Assembly (NCBI GenBank): GCA_027604505.1
Contig: JADIIX010000019.1
Location: forward strand, 158,687 to 222,686
Length of the DNA stretch: 64,000 nucleotides
Origin: Gonapodya sp. JEL0774
Taxonomy: Eukaryota > Monoblepharomycota > Monoblepharidomycetes > Monoblepharidales > Gonapodyaceae
Reading direction: 5' to 3'
Positions 1 through 11,110 of this stretch are shown here, in pieces; the first letter of the stretch is position 1; each line of letters starts with the position of its first letter. The translations under genes were made by a program, and so were the position numbers. The notes under the pieces are model-generated. The model had not been told where the DNA came from, did not search any database, and saw nothing but the letters and a program-made list of their open reading frames with translations.

Positions 1-926
1 CGTATGACTTAAAGGCGGGCACACACCGATAAGCTCGCCCCTGTAGAAGAGTTCGCTGCTCATGCTGGGTGTGTGGAGTTTTCCAGTCGCCCCCCCACCA
101 ACTTCCACCGACCACAGTGGTGCCGTTACTCCGCCACAACACCGTTGCGCTGTCTCATCATCCGAGCACATTTTACTTGCTTTACATAGCTCGAGTGCAA
201 GGGAGTCGCTCAGGTAAGTTATTTATCGCAAATTCCCTGAAGCATTCCAGCCTCTTCAGAGTTCAGAGCCTCCCACACTAGTAGTTGCCAACAGTGGTGT
301 CTGCGATACTAAACTCTCGACTAGACTTGCAGTTACCACGGAGTTAAAAGGATCATCCATTTTGCTACAAATGCAATTTTATCCCTTGTAGTAAGCTGAG
401 CTCGGCCGGGTTACCACTTTGTTTCAATCAATGATGATTGAGGATTAATAATCTGTGAATTCTGAATCCCGCCTGCTCACGGGACTAATACACGACCAGA
501 GATTTCCTAGGCAGAAACCTATTTTTTAGAATAATCTGGATGAACCCTAGCTAGAAGTCAATCTATAGGTGCATCTAGCTAAAAAAATGCGTGATTAGCT
601 AGAACACATAGACAATAAGAGGGGCTTTGCTTTGGGATTCGTGGAAGAAAAGAAATCAAGCGTCACGCTCAATGTGATTATCATAATCGTTTGCGTTGTG
701 TGGACAGCACAGCAAAGGTCCGGCAACTTTTTATTTGATCTTGCGCCGTCCCGGAACCCTGTTCCCCGAAGTCGGGATCTTTCAAAAATTCCACAGTTTC
801 TAGCAAACGTCTGCAGTGGGGGCAACATAACTATACTTATCGGAATACCGAACACATAAGCCGACTGCCCCAAGTAAACCGGAAACAACCTCACCAAATC
901 CAAGAAACCGATTGAACAAAATCAAA
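1..926. other. Left-edge intergenic region
   Basis: I see no supportable gene here. Short open frames (for example 595-903 on the minus strand) lack family motifs and are not flanked by convincing splice sites. The last part is presumably the promoter of the enoyl-CoA isomerase gene that starts at 927. A motif of the type TAGCTA recurs about three times between 548 and 602, which I cannot interpret. Confidence 0.4.
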
Positions 927-3130
927 ATGGCACGCAAATACGAAGACATCATCGTGACAAGCGAAGGGGGCATTCGTTGGATCAAGTTAGTTATTGAAAT
1001 CATCCGCCGGTTGTTCCGAGACATCCTCGGTCCCCGACAGTATCACGAGGAAAATAAGCATACGATTTGAGCTTGCGCATTCGATTTGATGGACTCATGA
1101 TTGCGGGAAAGCATTGGATTGCTCGAAGTTCCGGTGGAACTTCTTGAGAACCATAACTATCCGGAATCGCTCCAATGTCTTGTTTGAGCGCTTTGTCGAG
1201 GAAAGCCCGACCGCCTTGTATTATTAATGCGTGATCTTGATCTCGACTGAAGCGGAGACATGCTGCATTTCTGCGAAATTGGTTCCTGTCACCTTTTTAC
1301 TATGTCTCATGGTCCCTCCTGTTTACTTTGAAGATGGAACCGCCCGAAATCCCTTAACGCTTTTGGTGGCAGCCTCATGATTGAAACTGCTCAAGCCCTA
1401 CGTGATGCTGACGCTGATCCAAGTGTGGTTTTTACTGTGATCACCGGTGAAGGGAGGTTCTTGTCCAGCGGGGCGGATGTCAGAAGTGTTGGTGAGTTCA
1501 CCTTTCAAGAGAAGATGTGAATGTGTCAGTGTGGTGTTGGAACGAGGACGGCGGAAGATTGATGCAGATGCCAACGCCAAACTGCCTTCGTCATAGCCAC
1601 TCCGATGTCATACAGAGAAGCCTACAGGAGTCCAAAACAATAACCTTTTGTCACGCATCGCGGTGTGTAGCATACCGGAAAGCGGACAGGTATACTTGTA
1701 GCCGCCGAGGGAGACGAGGCAGCAGGAGAAGTTGTCGGTGGGAATGAACGCACGGAGATTTGGTTGCGAAAAGCGGTCAGCTCACTGAACTCACTCGCTC
1801 ACGTCGTGGCCCTCGGCACTCAGGCAAAGCCGACCCTAATGCTCCCACCGCGGAATCGAACCTCCAACTCCGCAAGTCATACCAGGCTGGGAAGTGAGTG
1901 AAACCCCTCTAGGCGGAAATGCAAATTGGGCAATACGGGACGGGATGGCGCAATTGCATAAGACTGTGCTTGGCCCTCAAGAGGCAGAGGAAGTGTGGTT
2001 CCTTTGTCTGGTTCTGATCTTGGCAGTAATTCCTGGCCCCCAATCTAATCTCACACAATTACAACCAACCAAAGCTTCTCGTCTTCCCTCGAGGTTATGC
2101 GTTTGCTCGCTGACGTAAGTCATTGTTGAGATTCCTTTTTCTGTTTTTGCCCATTTGGTATGCACTGCTCTGTTTATTGTTTTTTACTGATTTTCACCCA
2201 CCTTCCCACTGGCCACGGGCTGTTAACCACCCGCAGCACAAGAAGATCCTTGTGATTGCCATGAACGGGCCTGCGGTTGGAGCCGGTAAGTAGGATTTCA
2301 CACTCATTTGTACATGAAAAGTCAATGGTTGGGGATGACAATCATTTTTATTGGCGTCGTCCCATACAACTCGTCACGATTCCATACGATAAATGGATTA
2401 ATCAGGTGCTGCATGGTTCCTTGGCGTAGCGGATCTTGTTTTCGCATCGGACTCGGGTGAGTTGATTTGGGTCACGAATCTCTGTCGCTACATCTGTCGG
2501 TTCTCTTCAATTTTGATCACTGGTAACCCGAAATCACATGTACGCACACATTATGTACCTTTCCACCAGCTTGGTTCCAAATCCCTTTCTCCTCCCTGGG
2601 CCTTGTTCCGGAAGGCGGCTCTGCTGTCACATTCGCCCAGTCTGTCGGCGTCCGCCGCGCAACTGAGGCCCTTATGTTTGGTACCCGCGTGGATGCAGCT
2701 GAAATGGAGAAATGGGGTCTGGTCAAGTGGGTATTGACAGATGGATACTTTTGATGCCTAGTCTCACTAAATGAATCAAAACCTTAGCCGCGTGTTCCCC
2801 ACTGCCACGTTTCACCAATCGGTGGGCGCCTACCTCGCGAAGCAACTTGCCGAATGCGACCATACTTCGCTACTTGAGACGAAACGACTCATTACCGAAC
2901 CCTTGAAGGAAGCCCGCATTCAGGCTGCCTACAGGAGTGTGGATGCTTTGGCAGAAATGTGGGTCATTTGTAGATGATTACCTTCATGCCAGTTGCTGAC
3001 ATGGTCGCTTTCCGCCGTCCGTCGTCTCTCAATTCAACTATCAAGGTTTGCCAAAGGCATTCCCACTGATCGTTTCCGCGCTAAGGCAGCCGCGATGGCT
3101 GCAAAATCCGCTTCCAAGACCAAGCTTTAG
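927..3130 (+). CDS. Delta3,Delta2-enoyl-CoA isomerase-type protein (crotonase fold), probably peroxisomal
   Basis: Crotonase-family enzyme that would shift double bonds of unsaturated enoyl-CoAs during beta-oxidation. Exons I can join: 927-985 (MARKYEDIIV...), 1334-1491 (NRPKSLNAF; then FLSSGADVRSVG, oxyanion-hole region), an unresolved part between about 1680 and 2113, 2237-2285 (NGPAVGAG, second oxyanion-hole element), 2406-2456, 2570-2726, 2788-2958 and 3046-3130. The motif SSLGLVPEGG carries the Glu that in fungal and animal isomerases is the catalytic base, which favours isomerase over hydratase. The protein ends in KTKL; TKL resembles a weak PTS1 signal, so peroxisomal import is plausible but not proven. 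The segment of roughly 30-40 residues between GADVRSVG and LLADHKKILV could not be assembled with certainty. Family assignment is firm; the exact substrate is inferred. Confidence 0.85.
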
Positions 3131-3185
3131 TTAATGCGAATGCCATGAGTGGGAAGCGTGTGGCCAGCAAGTGATTGTGGAGGGA

Positions 3186-3337
3186 GTACAAGACGTTGAT
3201 AAAAAAGTGTACTTTCGGGGGTCGGTTATACATTCTTCATCGCATGTCCGTGATTTGAGAGTGCAAGACTTTGATACAAAGGTGTGTACTCTCGGTGGGT
3301 CGTAATACATTCTTCAGCGGATGTCCATGATATGCAG
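3186..3337. repeat. Imperfect 75-bp tandem duplication
   Basis: Two adjacent copies, about 3186-3260 and 3261-3337. Both begin GT(A/G)CAAGAC(G/T)TTGATA and share TACATTCTTCA, then ATGTCC and TGAT near their ends. They lie just past the stop codon of the enoyl-CoA isomerase gene, probably in its 3' untranslated region or terminator area. No coding potential is evident. Confidence 0.75.
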
Positions 3338-3625
3338 GTGCTGTATTTTTATAACCAGGAAATTCATCAGTGCTATTCATTGGCAGCAAGCAGAAAAGTT
3401 CTCTGCCTTACGCAGTAAAGTCGGCAATAACACAACCTTGTTGAGGGGATTACTTCACCAAGTAAACTGTTACTGACTTCAAAAACAATTTTATAAAAAA
3501 ATTGCCTTAAATGTCACAGAACAGATCAATCACTAGTCCCGACGTGTTCGTGTCTGCAACCAGTTGCTACTGTTATCACCCCAGGTCCAGCCGGGCCCGG
3601 ATAACATGATATGGACTGCCCAGCT

Positions 3626-5518
3626 TTAACGACTTGCCACAGCACCATATCTGCCAACAACTTCTTCATAGCTAGGTGGCGCACCACCGATTGCATCCAA
3701 AGCACCATGGCCCACCTCAAACCCTGCACCAGCAGTCCGATCCAGTGTGGGAGCCAGTGCCTCAGCGCCACAGGTTGGTGTTGGGGCAGCTGGCCCCTCC
3801 CTTTGGGCAATCTCCAATTCTTCCAGGTCGCAACATCTGGAGAAAAAGGGGCAGCCACAGCAGATCGGACAGCAAATGAGCAGTGAGGTGATAAGGACAA
3901 TAAACGGCGGCAGGAAGACATCGAGATAGAAAATGGTGTTGGAGGGTTTGTCAATGCTTATTGATGAATAGAAAGGGAAGGATCAGAAAATTGAAAGATG
4001 AAAAGCTGTGAGTTGACAACGAGAGAACTGACCTGAGTGAGAAGGAGTCGGGCATGGTGTAACCATGCGTTCCCGGCGGTGGTGCAACCGCAAGGAACGA
4101 CACCGAGCCGACCGGCTTGTCGAAAAATGAGTAGGGGTCGCAGGAAATTACTGGGATCTGTCTGGTTTGGAACGGCATTCCTGAGTATGGTGACTGAACG
4201 ATGTCGGAGATGTCGGAGCGATGATCAACAGACGACCCCCGGCAGACCGCTGTTGCACCAGCTGTAGAGTATGTAACGGCAGAGATGTGCACTGACGCGT
4301 TACCGCTGTGCGCGTAGGCGAGGGGTGATGCGGTGTACCTTCGATACCAAATCAAGAGTTCAGTAAAGCCACACAGCCTTTGTGAGCGAAGCGGAATGAA
4401 GGGTTTGATGTGGGCAGCTGAATTTGCTTCGAACGAGCCCCAGTGCTGCTTGACAACGCCAACCTCCTCCCTATCCCTCCGCCTAGTGACGCACAAGCTC
4501 ACCACACAAAGTAGTACTCAGATCTGCTTCCAGCCTTTCCTGTCCAAGAGCCCTTCGCCGCTTGTCGCCGGTGCAAAGCATCGCTTGGGGGCTGACCAGT
4601 AGATGTGAAGAGGTCAAAAGAAGATGATGAGGAAAGACCGATAAAAACACTGGATGGCACAAAAATAGTGCGTTAGCATTGAAAATTTGAGGGAACGGTG
4701 TTTGGTCTTGTGAAGTCGGGCAAACGTGGCACTAACGGCGGAATATTCCAATCAGTCATATCCCATTCGACTTGCCACGTCGAGCCACGATAAAGATCAA
4801 ATCTTAGATAACGGTACGACCCGCCTTCGGGTAAAGATATCTCTATCGTTTTGGTGAGAGGAAGAGTAAAGTTGAGGGAGGGAATCTGGTGGGATGACTG
4901 ATACACGACGGATTCCAAAGCGGAATCTAATCGGTCTGGCACCACCGCCATGGTAGTTGAGGATACAAATCCTCCGAGTGTCGGAATGCTTGAATCGAAA
5001 ACAAAGATTTGAACCCCGTCGTCGACCAGGAACTCATAACCCAGTGTTGTCACCATGTCGCGACCAGGATCGATGAGAACGCGATCACCGGCTACAAGAG
5101 TAAGCTTCTCTGAGTGAGAGAGAGGGAAAATGACGGAAAGGGCTAGGAGGATCACGACTGCCAAGAAAATGCACGTGCAGGAAAGACAGCATGCAATTGA
5201 CCGGCGCGGAGACCAGTTTCGTGCACGAGCACTCCCAAAAATAAGGACTTGCGGTGGAGATACATTTGACTGATCCAGCGGCGATGCAGTTGATGGGATG
5301 GGTTGATACCCCTGTCGCCGGCCACCCCATAACCACCATGCTGCCGCCGCTCCCGTGATCGCACCAGGAATAAGTACACTTTCGCGGCTACCGCTGTTGT
5401 TGTGATCCCACCGATCGCGCCTATGGTGAACTGGGAAGGACGGAACAGAAGGGAAGCTCCCTCCACCATCACCTTGATTCGCTCCCCCGCCTCCACCAAA
5501 AAAGCCTGCTCCTTCCAT
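3626..5518 (-). CDS. Two-TM membrane protein with a cytosolic PPxY tail, unknown function
   Basis: Not a family I recognise. The first exon (from 5518 to near 4680) encodes a Gly-rich N-terminus, a basic Cys-containing stretch and one strong membrane segment (about residues 107-131, CIFLAVVILLALSVIF), followed by a soluble domain. A middle exon at about 4505-4620 and one at about 4025-4350 continue that domain. The exon at 4025 joins across a donor at about 4033 to one starting near 3955 (SIDKPSNTIFYL), which carries a second membrane segment (FLPPFIVLITSLLICC), a Cys cluster (CCPICCGCPFFSRCC) and a charged tail with PPSYEEVVGRYG. PPxY motifs recruit WW domains of Rsp5/Nedd4-type ubiquitin ligases, so an adaptor or a regulated cargo is one possibility. 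The layout TM-domain-TM-tail recalls MUL1/GIDE, but there is no RING. Outer limits are good; the joins near 4350-4680 are uncertain. Confidence 0.6.
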
Positions 5519-5677
5519 GAAAGCTTAATGAAGGATCCAGTTACTGTAAAAAAATCGGTCAAAGTAACCCTTTGATCTGGCCGATCACAAAGTCAGTGTA
5601 AGAGAACAACTCTTGCACTTCTATATATGTAAAACTATGGTTCAAGATTTTAGTGGCAACAGAATCAGTATGTGTTG

Positions 5678-5759
5678 GTCGTTTTGGCCGAGTGGTTAAG
5701 GCGGCAGATTAGAAATCTGCTGGGCTCTGCCCGCGTAGGTTCAAATCCTACAGACGACG
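5678..5759 (+). tRNA. tRNA-Ser (anticodon AGA)
   Basis: An 82-nt serine tRNA without intron. The seven-base acceptor stem GTCGTTT pairs with AGACGAC (one G-U pair), with discriminator G at 5759. The D arm contains TGGCCGAGTGG (A box), the anticodon stem-loop is CAGATT-AGA-AATCTG, a long variable arm (GGGCTCTGCCC) is typical of class II Ser tRNAs, and the T arm contains GGTTCAAATCC (B box). The anticodon AGA reads UCU, and UCC/UCA by inosine. A second, inverted copy lies at 6620-6701. Confidence 0.96.
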
Positions 5760-6619
5760 TTTCTTTTGTCGCCGTCCCTTTTCATCCTTTCCCCAAAGAA
5801 GGTGTGTGTGGCGTGATCTCTGCTCAGTGGCCGTCTCTCTCTTCCATCTCTATAAATCTCCACCTGTCCCTCATAGATTCCATTTACTCATTTATTGTCA
5901 ATGCCCATGTTTCTCTCAAATGAGAGAATAGAGCAAAAAAGCGTCTCAAAATCCAAAATATTTGGGTTTTCGACTGTGAGACTTTCTCAGGGTGGATGGG
6001 TCACAGCCTGCGGCCATACAGCATCAACAAAGAGCGCTGTCACATACATATTATGACCCCTCCGATACCGATTTGCTTCCCGATCTGTGAAATCTTTGCT
6101 CGGAGCAGCCTTGCTTGTTTCGGAAGTTTTCAATCGAATCGGGCTGCTCTCCGTGTGGAAGTGGTGTTCCGGCACCTCCAGTGCCGGTTCATCTGACAAA
6201 AGTATCTTCATATCCGTAGAAACACAGAGGTGGCACAGCTCTCCACGCGTTGCAAAGAGGGAGATCGGACTTGGTGAGTGCCGCTAGGTGCCGCTTAGCT
6301 GGTATGGCAGAGGCTGGGGTGATTCAGTGGTGCTTGAGAGATGAGACTTCAGTGCTGATACTACTGCCCTGTTTTGTGTCGATTTCTGTTGCTTTGCACA
6401 CGTTACTTCTAGATCTTTCATTTTCACGATTTTCGCAGGAGAGAAGCAAGTTTGCAACATCATGTAAATGAGTGAAATGGAATGCCTGACAGTAACGTTG
6501 AAGAACTATCGGCCGTTTGATCATCGGTTGCTTAGTTAGCATGTACGGCGACAGGGGAAGGGGGGAGTATACCACGCGCAACAAGGACGGTGAGAGGTTG
6601 AAGCCCCGGAAAAAAGTAA
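5760..6619. other. Spacer between two inverted tRNA-Ser genes
   Basis: About 860 bp with only short open frames (75-85 codons at most) that show no motif. One open frame on the minus strand simply reads through the second tRNA. I see no gene. Pyrimidine-rich stretches follow the first tRNA, but no clean T-run terminator stands out. Confidence 0.5.
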
Positions 6620-6701
6620 CGTCGTCTGTAGGATTTGAACCTACGCGGGGAAACCCCAAGAGATTTCTAATCTCTCGCCTTAACCACTCGGCCAAGACGA
6701 C
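6620..6701 (-). tRNA. tRNA-Ser (anticodon AGA), inverted second copy
   Basis: Read on the minus strand this is an 82-nt serine tRNA with acceptor stem GTCGTCT pairing AGACGAC, the same A box (TGGCCGAGTGG), anticodon stem-loop GAGATT-AGA-AATCTC, long variable arm GGGGTTTCCCC and B box GGTTCAAATCC. It differs from the copy at 5678 mainly by compensated changes in the anticodon and variable stems, so both copies look functional. Confidence 0.96.
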
Positions 6702-6803
6702 TTTCAGATAGTGTTTACCAGTAAATAACAAATATAAATATAAAATTAATTCCTATTTGGTACAGTGCTCCGATTTCCCTCTGAGCATTAGCAAAATACA
6801 ATC

Positions 6804-8857
6804 TCACTCCCCAAGTTGAATCCCAACCTCCGTCAACTTTGCCTCCACAACATTTTTCAATACTCTGTGTGCCTAATTAGCGGAGCAGAGGGTAGCGATG
6901 AGTTTACCCAACAACATCCGCTCATTTGATACTAAACAAACCGTGGAACTCACTTTACTTGCCCTCTCAAGTTCGATTTTCAGTTCTCTGACCCTTCCAT
7001 TTTTTTTATCCAACAGCTTTTCCACTGTAGCCATAATACTCTTTGCTTTATCCACTGTGAGGGTAGCCTTGCCACTCGCACCAGGCGGAACGTCAGGGCG
7101 AGATAGCTCAGTTGCATGATTAGCAGGCTGTCTGTGACTTGTGCGGCGAGATGTCGGGGAGGCTTGTGATACGGTACGGAGTGGAGGAGGGAGCGACGCA
7201 AGTATTGCTGTGAGTTGAGCGTCCTTTAGGATGTGGTTTGAGTGTTTGATTCTGCAGATGAAAAGGATAAAGATTCTCCCCCTAAATTATTCTTGTACCT
7301 TCTTTTGGAGATCGTCGAGGATTTGTCGCGCAGCGCTCTCCAAAACCTGGAAAAGGGCGTAAAACTTCATCCTCAGAACCGTAAATTATCAGTAGTGGTC
7401 CCTCACCTTTCTTTGTGTATCTGCTCCACTGGTGTCGAGCGCTTGATTCATTCCTTCCGCCCATCCCCCGGCTAACCGACTTTGCTCCTCTTCCGCTGTC
7501 CTCATCCTCATATTCATCCTCTCGCACTCTATTTTTGCCTCTTCTACCTTTCTCTCCATTTCTTTGCATCGCTCTGTCACCATCTTGAGTGATGCTTTGA
7601 GCTTATCATAGTGGGTAAGGTCACGGCGAAGGTTGTCACAGGTAGCACGGGCTTGAGCGAGAGGTTGGCTGAGTGTTTTATTTTGGGCGAGAAGTGTTAC
7701 GGTTTGTTGTGAGTGATTGGCAGATTGGGCGGACAAGCCGCTGGATTGATCCTGTGATTTGGTTGGGGTTTCTAAAACACACAAGCGAGGATCGCCATCA
7801 GCTTCACACTCTACCTTAAGGGAGTTAATGAGAGCAAGGTTATTGAGGGTGATATCGTTGTAGTAAGTTTTCATTTCAGAAAAGGCTTTGTCGTGTCTGG
7901 TTTTAATGGTGTCGCAGCTCTCTTAGAAAACCGCAATCATGTGCCGCAGGGGCTTTGAGATATTCACTGTTTGGATAGCGTGCTCAGCTGCAAATTTTTT
8001 CGTTCCTCGATTTCATGAACCTCGGTCTTCATTCTTAACTCCAAATCCTCTCGGAGCTCCTTGATCCTCCCCTCCCATGTCTCAAGTAGCTTGTCCTCCT
8101 TTCCTCTCAGTTCATCTTTCACTTCCTGAATCTCTTCCGCCATGCTTTTCTTCATCTTTCTGACTTCCTCTTCTTGTTCTGCTTGTAATTCCCGTGCTCC
8201 TCGTTTGAGGATTCGTTTTTCTGCTATGAGCTGGTCAGCCCTGTGAGCTGCTTCGGCGGAAATTTCAGTAGCACGTGAACCATGCTCTCGGTGATGGTGG
8301 TCAACAGCGTGAGAGAATTCAAATAACATGTGCTTTACTTTTTGTTTGTAGACCTGCGAACAAGATGTTGATGAGCGAAGAGTGAGATCCGAAAACTGCA
8401 GACCCATTTTTATCGTTTGCCATCTTTCGCAATTGCCCAAACCACCAACTTAGTTTCGAATTCCCCAGTTTCGTGGCATTGGGCCTCCGTGTGGAACCCT
8501 ACTGGGTCACGAGTAACCCACGAACCTTGATCAGCAGTTGATGCTCTTCCTCCCCTTCTTCAAGTTCTCGCTCTTTATTGAAAACCGAAGCTTGGGATTC
8601 ATTGAGCTCTTTATCCCAGATTGCTTGAAATGTTGCTATTTGATCCTATGGGAGAACGACAATCCATTAGCACCAGAAGAGAAGGTCGAACTAGGAGTCC
8701 AATCACCCACCCTTTCCACCTTAAAGAAGTTACGTTCCTCGGAAAGCTGCCTCGCCTCGTCCTGAAGCTTTTTGAGCGTCGCAACTAGTTGTTCGTCTGT
8801 CATTGCCTCCAAAGCTGCTGGATCGATTTCATTTTTGAGCGTGGCTGAGGAAGTATC
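6804..8857 (-). CDS. DRC4: Dynein regulatory complex subunit 4 (GAS8/DRC4) of the flagellar axoneme
   Basis: DRC4 is a coiled-coil subunit of the nexin-dynein regulatory complex, which links outer doublets in motile flagella. Exons read in order: 8857 down to about 8712 (MTDEQLVATLKKLQ...EERNFFKVER), about 8647-8530 (DQIATFQAIWDKEL, then EEHQLLIK), about 8350-7990 (VYKQKVKHMLFEF), 7874-7406 (the family hallmark KTYYNDITLNNLALINSLK), about 7353-7300 (VLESAARQILDDL), about 7221-6954 (VEKLLDKKNGRVRELK) and 6872-6804 (VVEAKLTEVGIQLG, stop). Nearly the whole product is predicted coiled coil, as in the family. The first coding exon with the ATG lies upstream of the acceptor at 8858 and I could not fix it; an ATG just before a GTGCGT donor near 9050 is a candidate. 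Its presence in a fungus implies a zoospore stage. Confidence 0.9.
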
Positions 8858-10495
8858 CTACACAATTTGATTCGACGTGTCTGATTAAGCGGGTTTGACC
8901 AGAGAAATTCATTACAAGCGAATGGAAGAGGATGTGTTCAGGTAGGTGCAGCCGGCTCAAAGATGTACTCAAATGAGACCCATTTATTGCGATCTTGCTG
9001 TGAGAGTATGTCCGAATTGCTTCAAAGCCGGTACGCACCATGTTTGGGTTTGGCTACAGGAAGATGAATCGGAGAGGTCCAACGACAGAAGGTGAACCTA
9101 CGCTTACAAGGTTGAGATTTATTGTCAGATCGTAGAGAAAGACAGGGAAATTCAAAGATGGGTTGCAGAGCTTCGCGGACACCCTTCACTTCGCAGGACC
9201 TGCGATCACACCATGAAAGCAATAAATCGTTGTCCATACGAACAACGACCAGTACTGATGCCACATCTTCCTCTTCCACCACCACCTCACATTGTTGCTA
9301 CACTTCAAAACCCACCGCGATCAATCATACCGTTGCTGAATCCTCAATTCGTAACTGTGTTCAATGCACTCGGGGATTCGGGCCATGAAAGCCTCACTCG
9401 ACTACTACCCGCTCCTTTCAAGTTAGCTGGACCTTCGATATGGACAGTTCCTCTCTTGAGTGAAATCGGGGCCATGAGAATAGTGGACTTCTTTGTCGGT
9501 AATACATTTTGTCTGATGCAGCGGATATAATTGGTGTCACGACATAAATTTTACCGAACGCCTGATGCTCGCTTCTTAGAGACAGCCTTCTACTTCCCTG
9601 GCTCTCGAACATAAACGATATGTTCTATCGGACAGCTGCTCCCCCTGGCGGCACTGCATGACCGAACTTTTTGGGATCATGCGAACACTAGCGCCTCTTA
9701 TGTTTCCCGAAAATGAAGAAAGTACAAAGTGGATGTGGCCAGACATAGGGGACATGGTGGGACAGTTGAACATGGCTCGGTCCGAATCCCATCCTTTTCA
9801 ATTGGTTCGCTCCATCAGTCCTTTGAAGCATCTCAATTTTTCTTGGTCAAGTACGTCCCGGACCCGTCCGATCCTGTGAATGGTGGAGGGCTAAAAATGC
9901 TTTCAAAACATTTTGACAAGGTGAGATTTGACCCTCACTATGGTTCGATTTTTCAGTCTCCCATCCACCTCCCCATCGTAATAATTTAGTGTTCTGTCAC
10001 ACTCAATCTGTGCCTCGGACTTCTACCCAATCCGTCGGGCTTCCGGGGTTCCGAGCTTTATTTCTATGCACATTCAGAACACATCAACCCTATTCTGACA
10101 TATCGACATGAACCGGGGCGCTGTGTACTGCACCTTGGTGGCATCTGGCACGCTGTTTCGGAAGTAGAAGTGGGGGAAAGGTGGAATCTTATAGCATTTT
10201 TGAGATGAGTTGTGAGTGGAGACAATTAATTCGGGAGGAGGTCCAAATCGCGTCTGACGGTGCACAGGGATTCTGGGTTACAAATGAAGAAACACTGAGT
10301 AGAAGAATAACATGGTGTCAGAACTACACTGCATGCGAAATTATCTTTTGAATAATCGTTGGCCAGCACAACCCCACCCTCATTGAACCACCAACAGACC
10401 AAAGTCTCAGCAGTTCAATCTCGCGATCCCGGCCATCACCACTTTCACAGTTGCAAGGCCAAACTAACGGTCTTGAAATTTTTGGGAAATCGCAA
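8858..10495. other. Unresolved region between DRC4 and the DOPA-dioxygenase gene
   Basis: About 1.6 kb. The left end should contain the first exon and promoter of DRC4. On the plus strand an ATG-initiated open frame of 105 codons (9213-9530) and further open stretches at 9658-9989 look somewhat protein-like, and part of a plus-strand multi-exon gene is possible. I recognise no domain and found no convincing chain of splice sites, so I do not call a gene. Confidence 0.35.
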
Positions 10496-11110
10496 ATGAA
10501 CGACACCGTAGGGGTCGGATCGCAAATCATCCAAGCAACTCCCGACGTGCCTGAAACGTCACTCCCCAGTCCGCCGTTCCCGCATCCGATTGATCACTTT
10601 GATGTCCACGTCGTGAGTAGTCCGGTGGTTGTGAAGATGTTTGAGCGTGTTCTCATGTCTGCCCGATTGTTTGCTTCATGACGAGTAGTACTTCAAGCAG
10701 TACAATAAACAGGAGGTATGTTTCATCTGGATATGCTGAACGGGAATCATTTCTGTTTGACGATCTGAATAGGTCGAATTCGCTCGACGCTTGTACGAGG
10801 AAATTGTCCAAACTTTTCCCTACTTGCGAAGGTGGCCCATCCACGAGACACCACGAGGACCCCACATCACCGGGATGTTCGAAATCGACGTAGTGACCCC
10901 ACTTGAGTACGGAACGTTTTTGCCATGGTTGCTGACTAGGCGCGGTAAAGTGTAATCTGATACCACCATCCCATGGAGCGTTGAAGTGTAATGGAAAATC
11001 GTGGGCGTGTAACAGGTGATCTTTCAGTTCTGGTCCATCCTCATTTGAAGAAGGAATCCATAGTGGGAAAGAATAGATTAGAAGTTGAGATTGAAGATCA
11101 CACAAAGTGA
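10496..11110 (+). CDS. DOPA 4,5-dioxygenase family protein
   Basis: Small extradiol-dioxygenase-family protein of 136 residues, related to the fungal DOPA 4,5-dioxygenase of betalain-type pigment synthesis; the family also includes bacterial and fungal aromatic-ring cleaving enzymes. Exons 10496-10612, 10689-10715, 10773-10944 and 11016-11110 keep phase throughout (411 nt). Family motifs appear in order: HFDVHV-YF (split by an intron), ARRLYEEIVQTFPYLRRW, IHETPRGPHITGMFEID (metal-binding His region) and LSVLVHP followed by DHT near the C-terminus. The 27-nt second exon (YFKQYNKQE) is a microexon confirmed by the match on both sides. The ATG at 10496 is the first in frame; upstream the frame has only non-ATG starts. 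The C-terminus is shorter than usual after DHT. The substrate is not predictable. Confidence 0.85.

Noticed and set aside
595-903. 102-codon minus-strand open frame
   Set aside because: No motif, no splice-linked partner exons, and it lies in the probable promoter of the enoyl-CoA isomerase gene.
3626-5518. MUL1/GIDE-type ubiquitin ligase
   Set aside because: The two-TM layout is similar, but no RING-finger Cys/His pattern follows TM2; the Cys cluster there is too compact.
6324-6731. 135-codon minus-strand open frame
   Set aside because: It reads straight through the tRNA-Ser gene at 6620-6701, so it is an accident of the tRNA sequence; the same applies to the short plus-strand frame over 5672-5923.
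9213-9989. Transposase remnant
   Set aside because: The open frames show no DDE/DDD pattern, no terminal inverted repeats and no target duplication.
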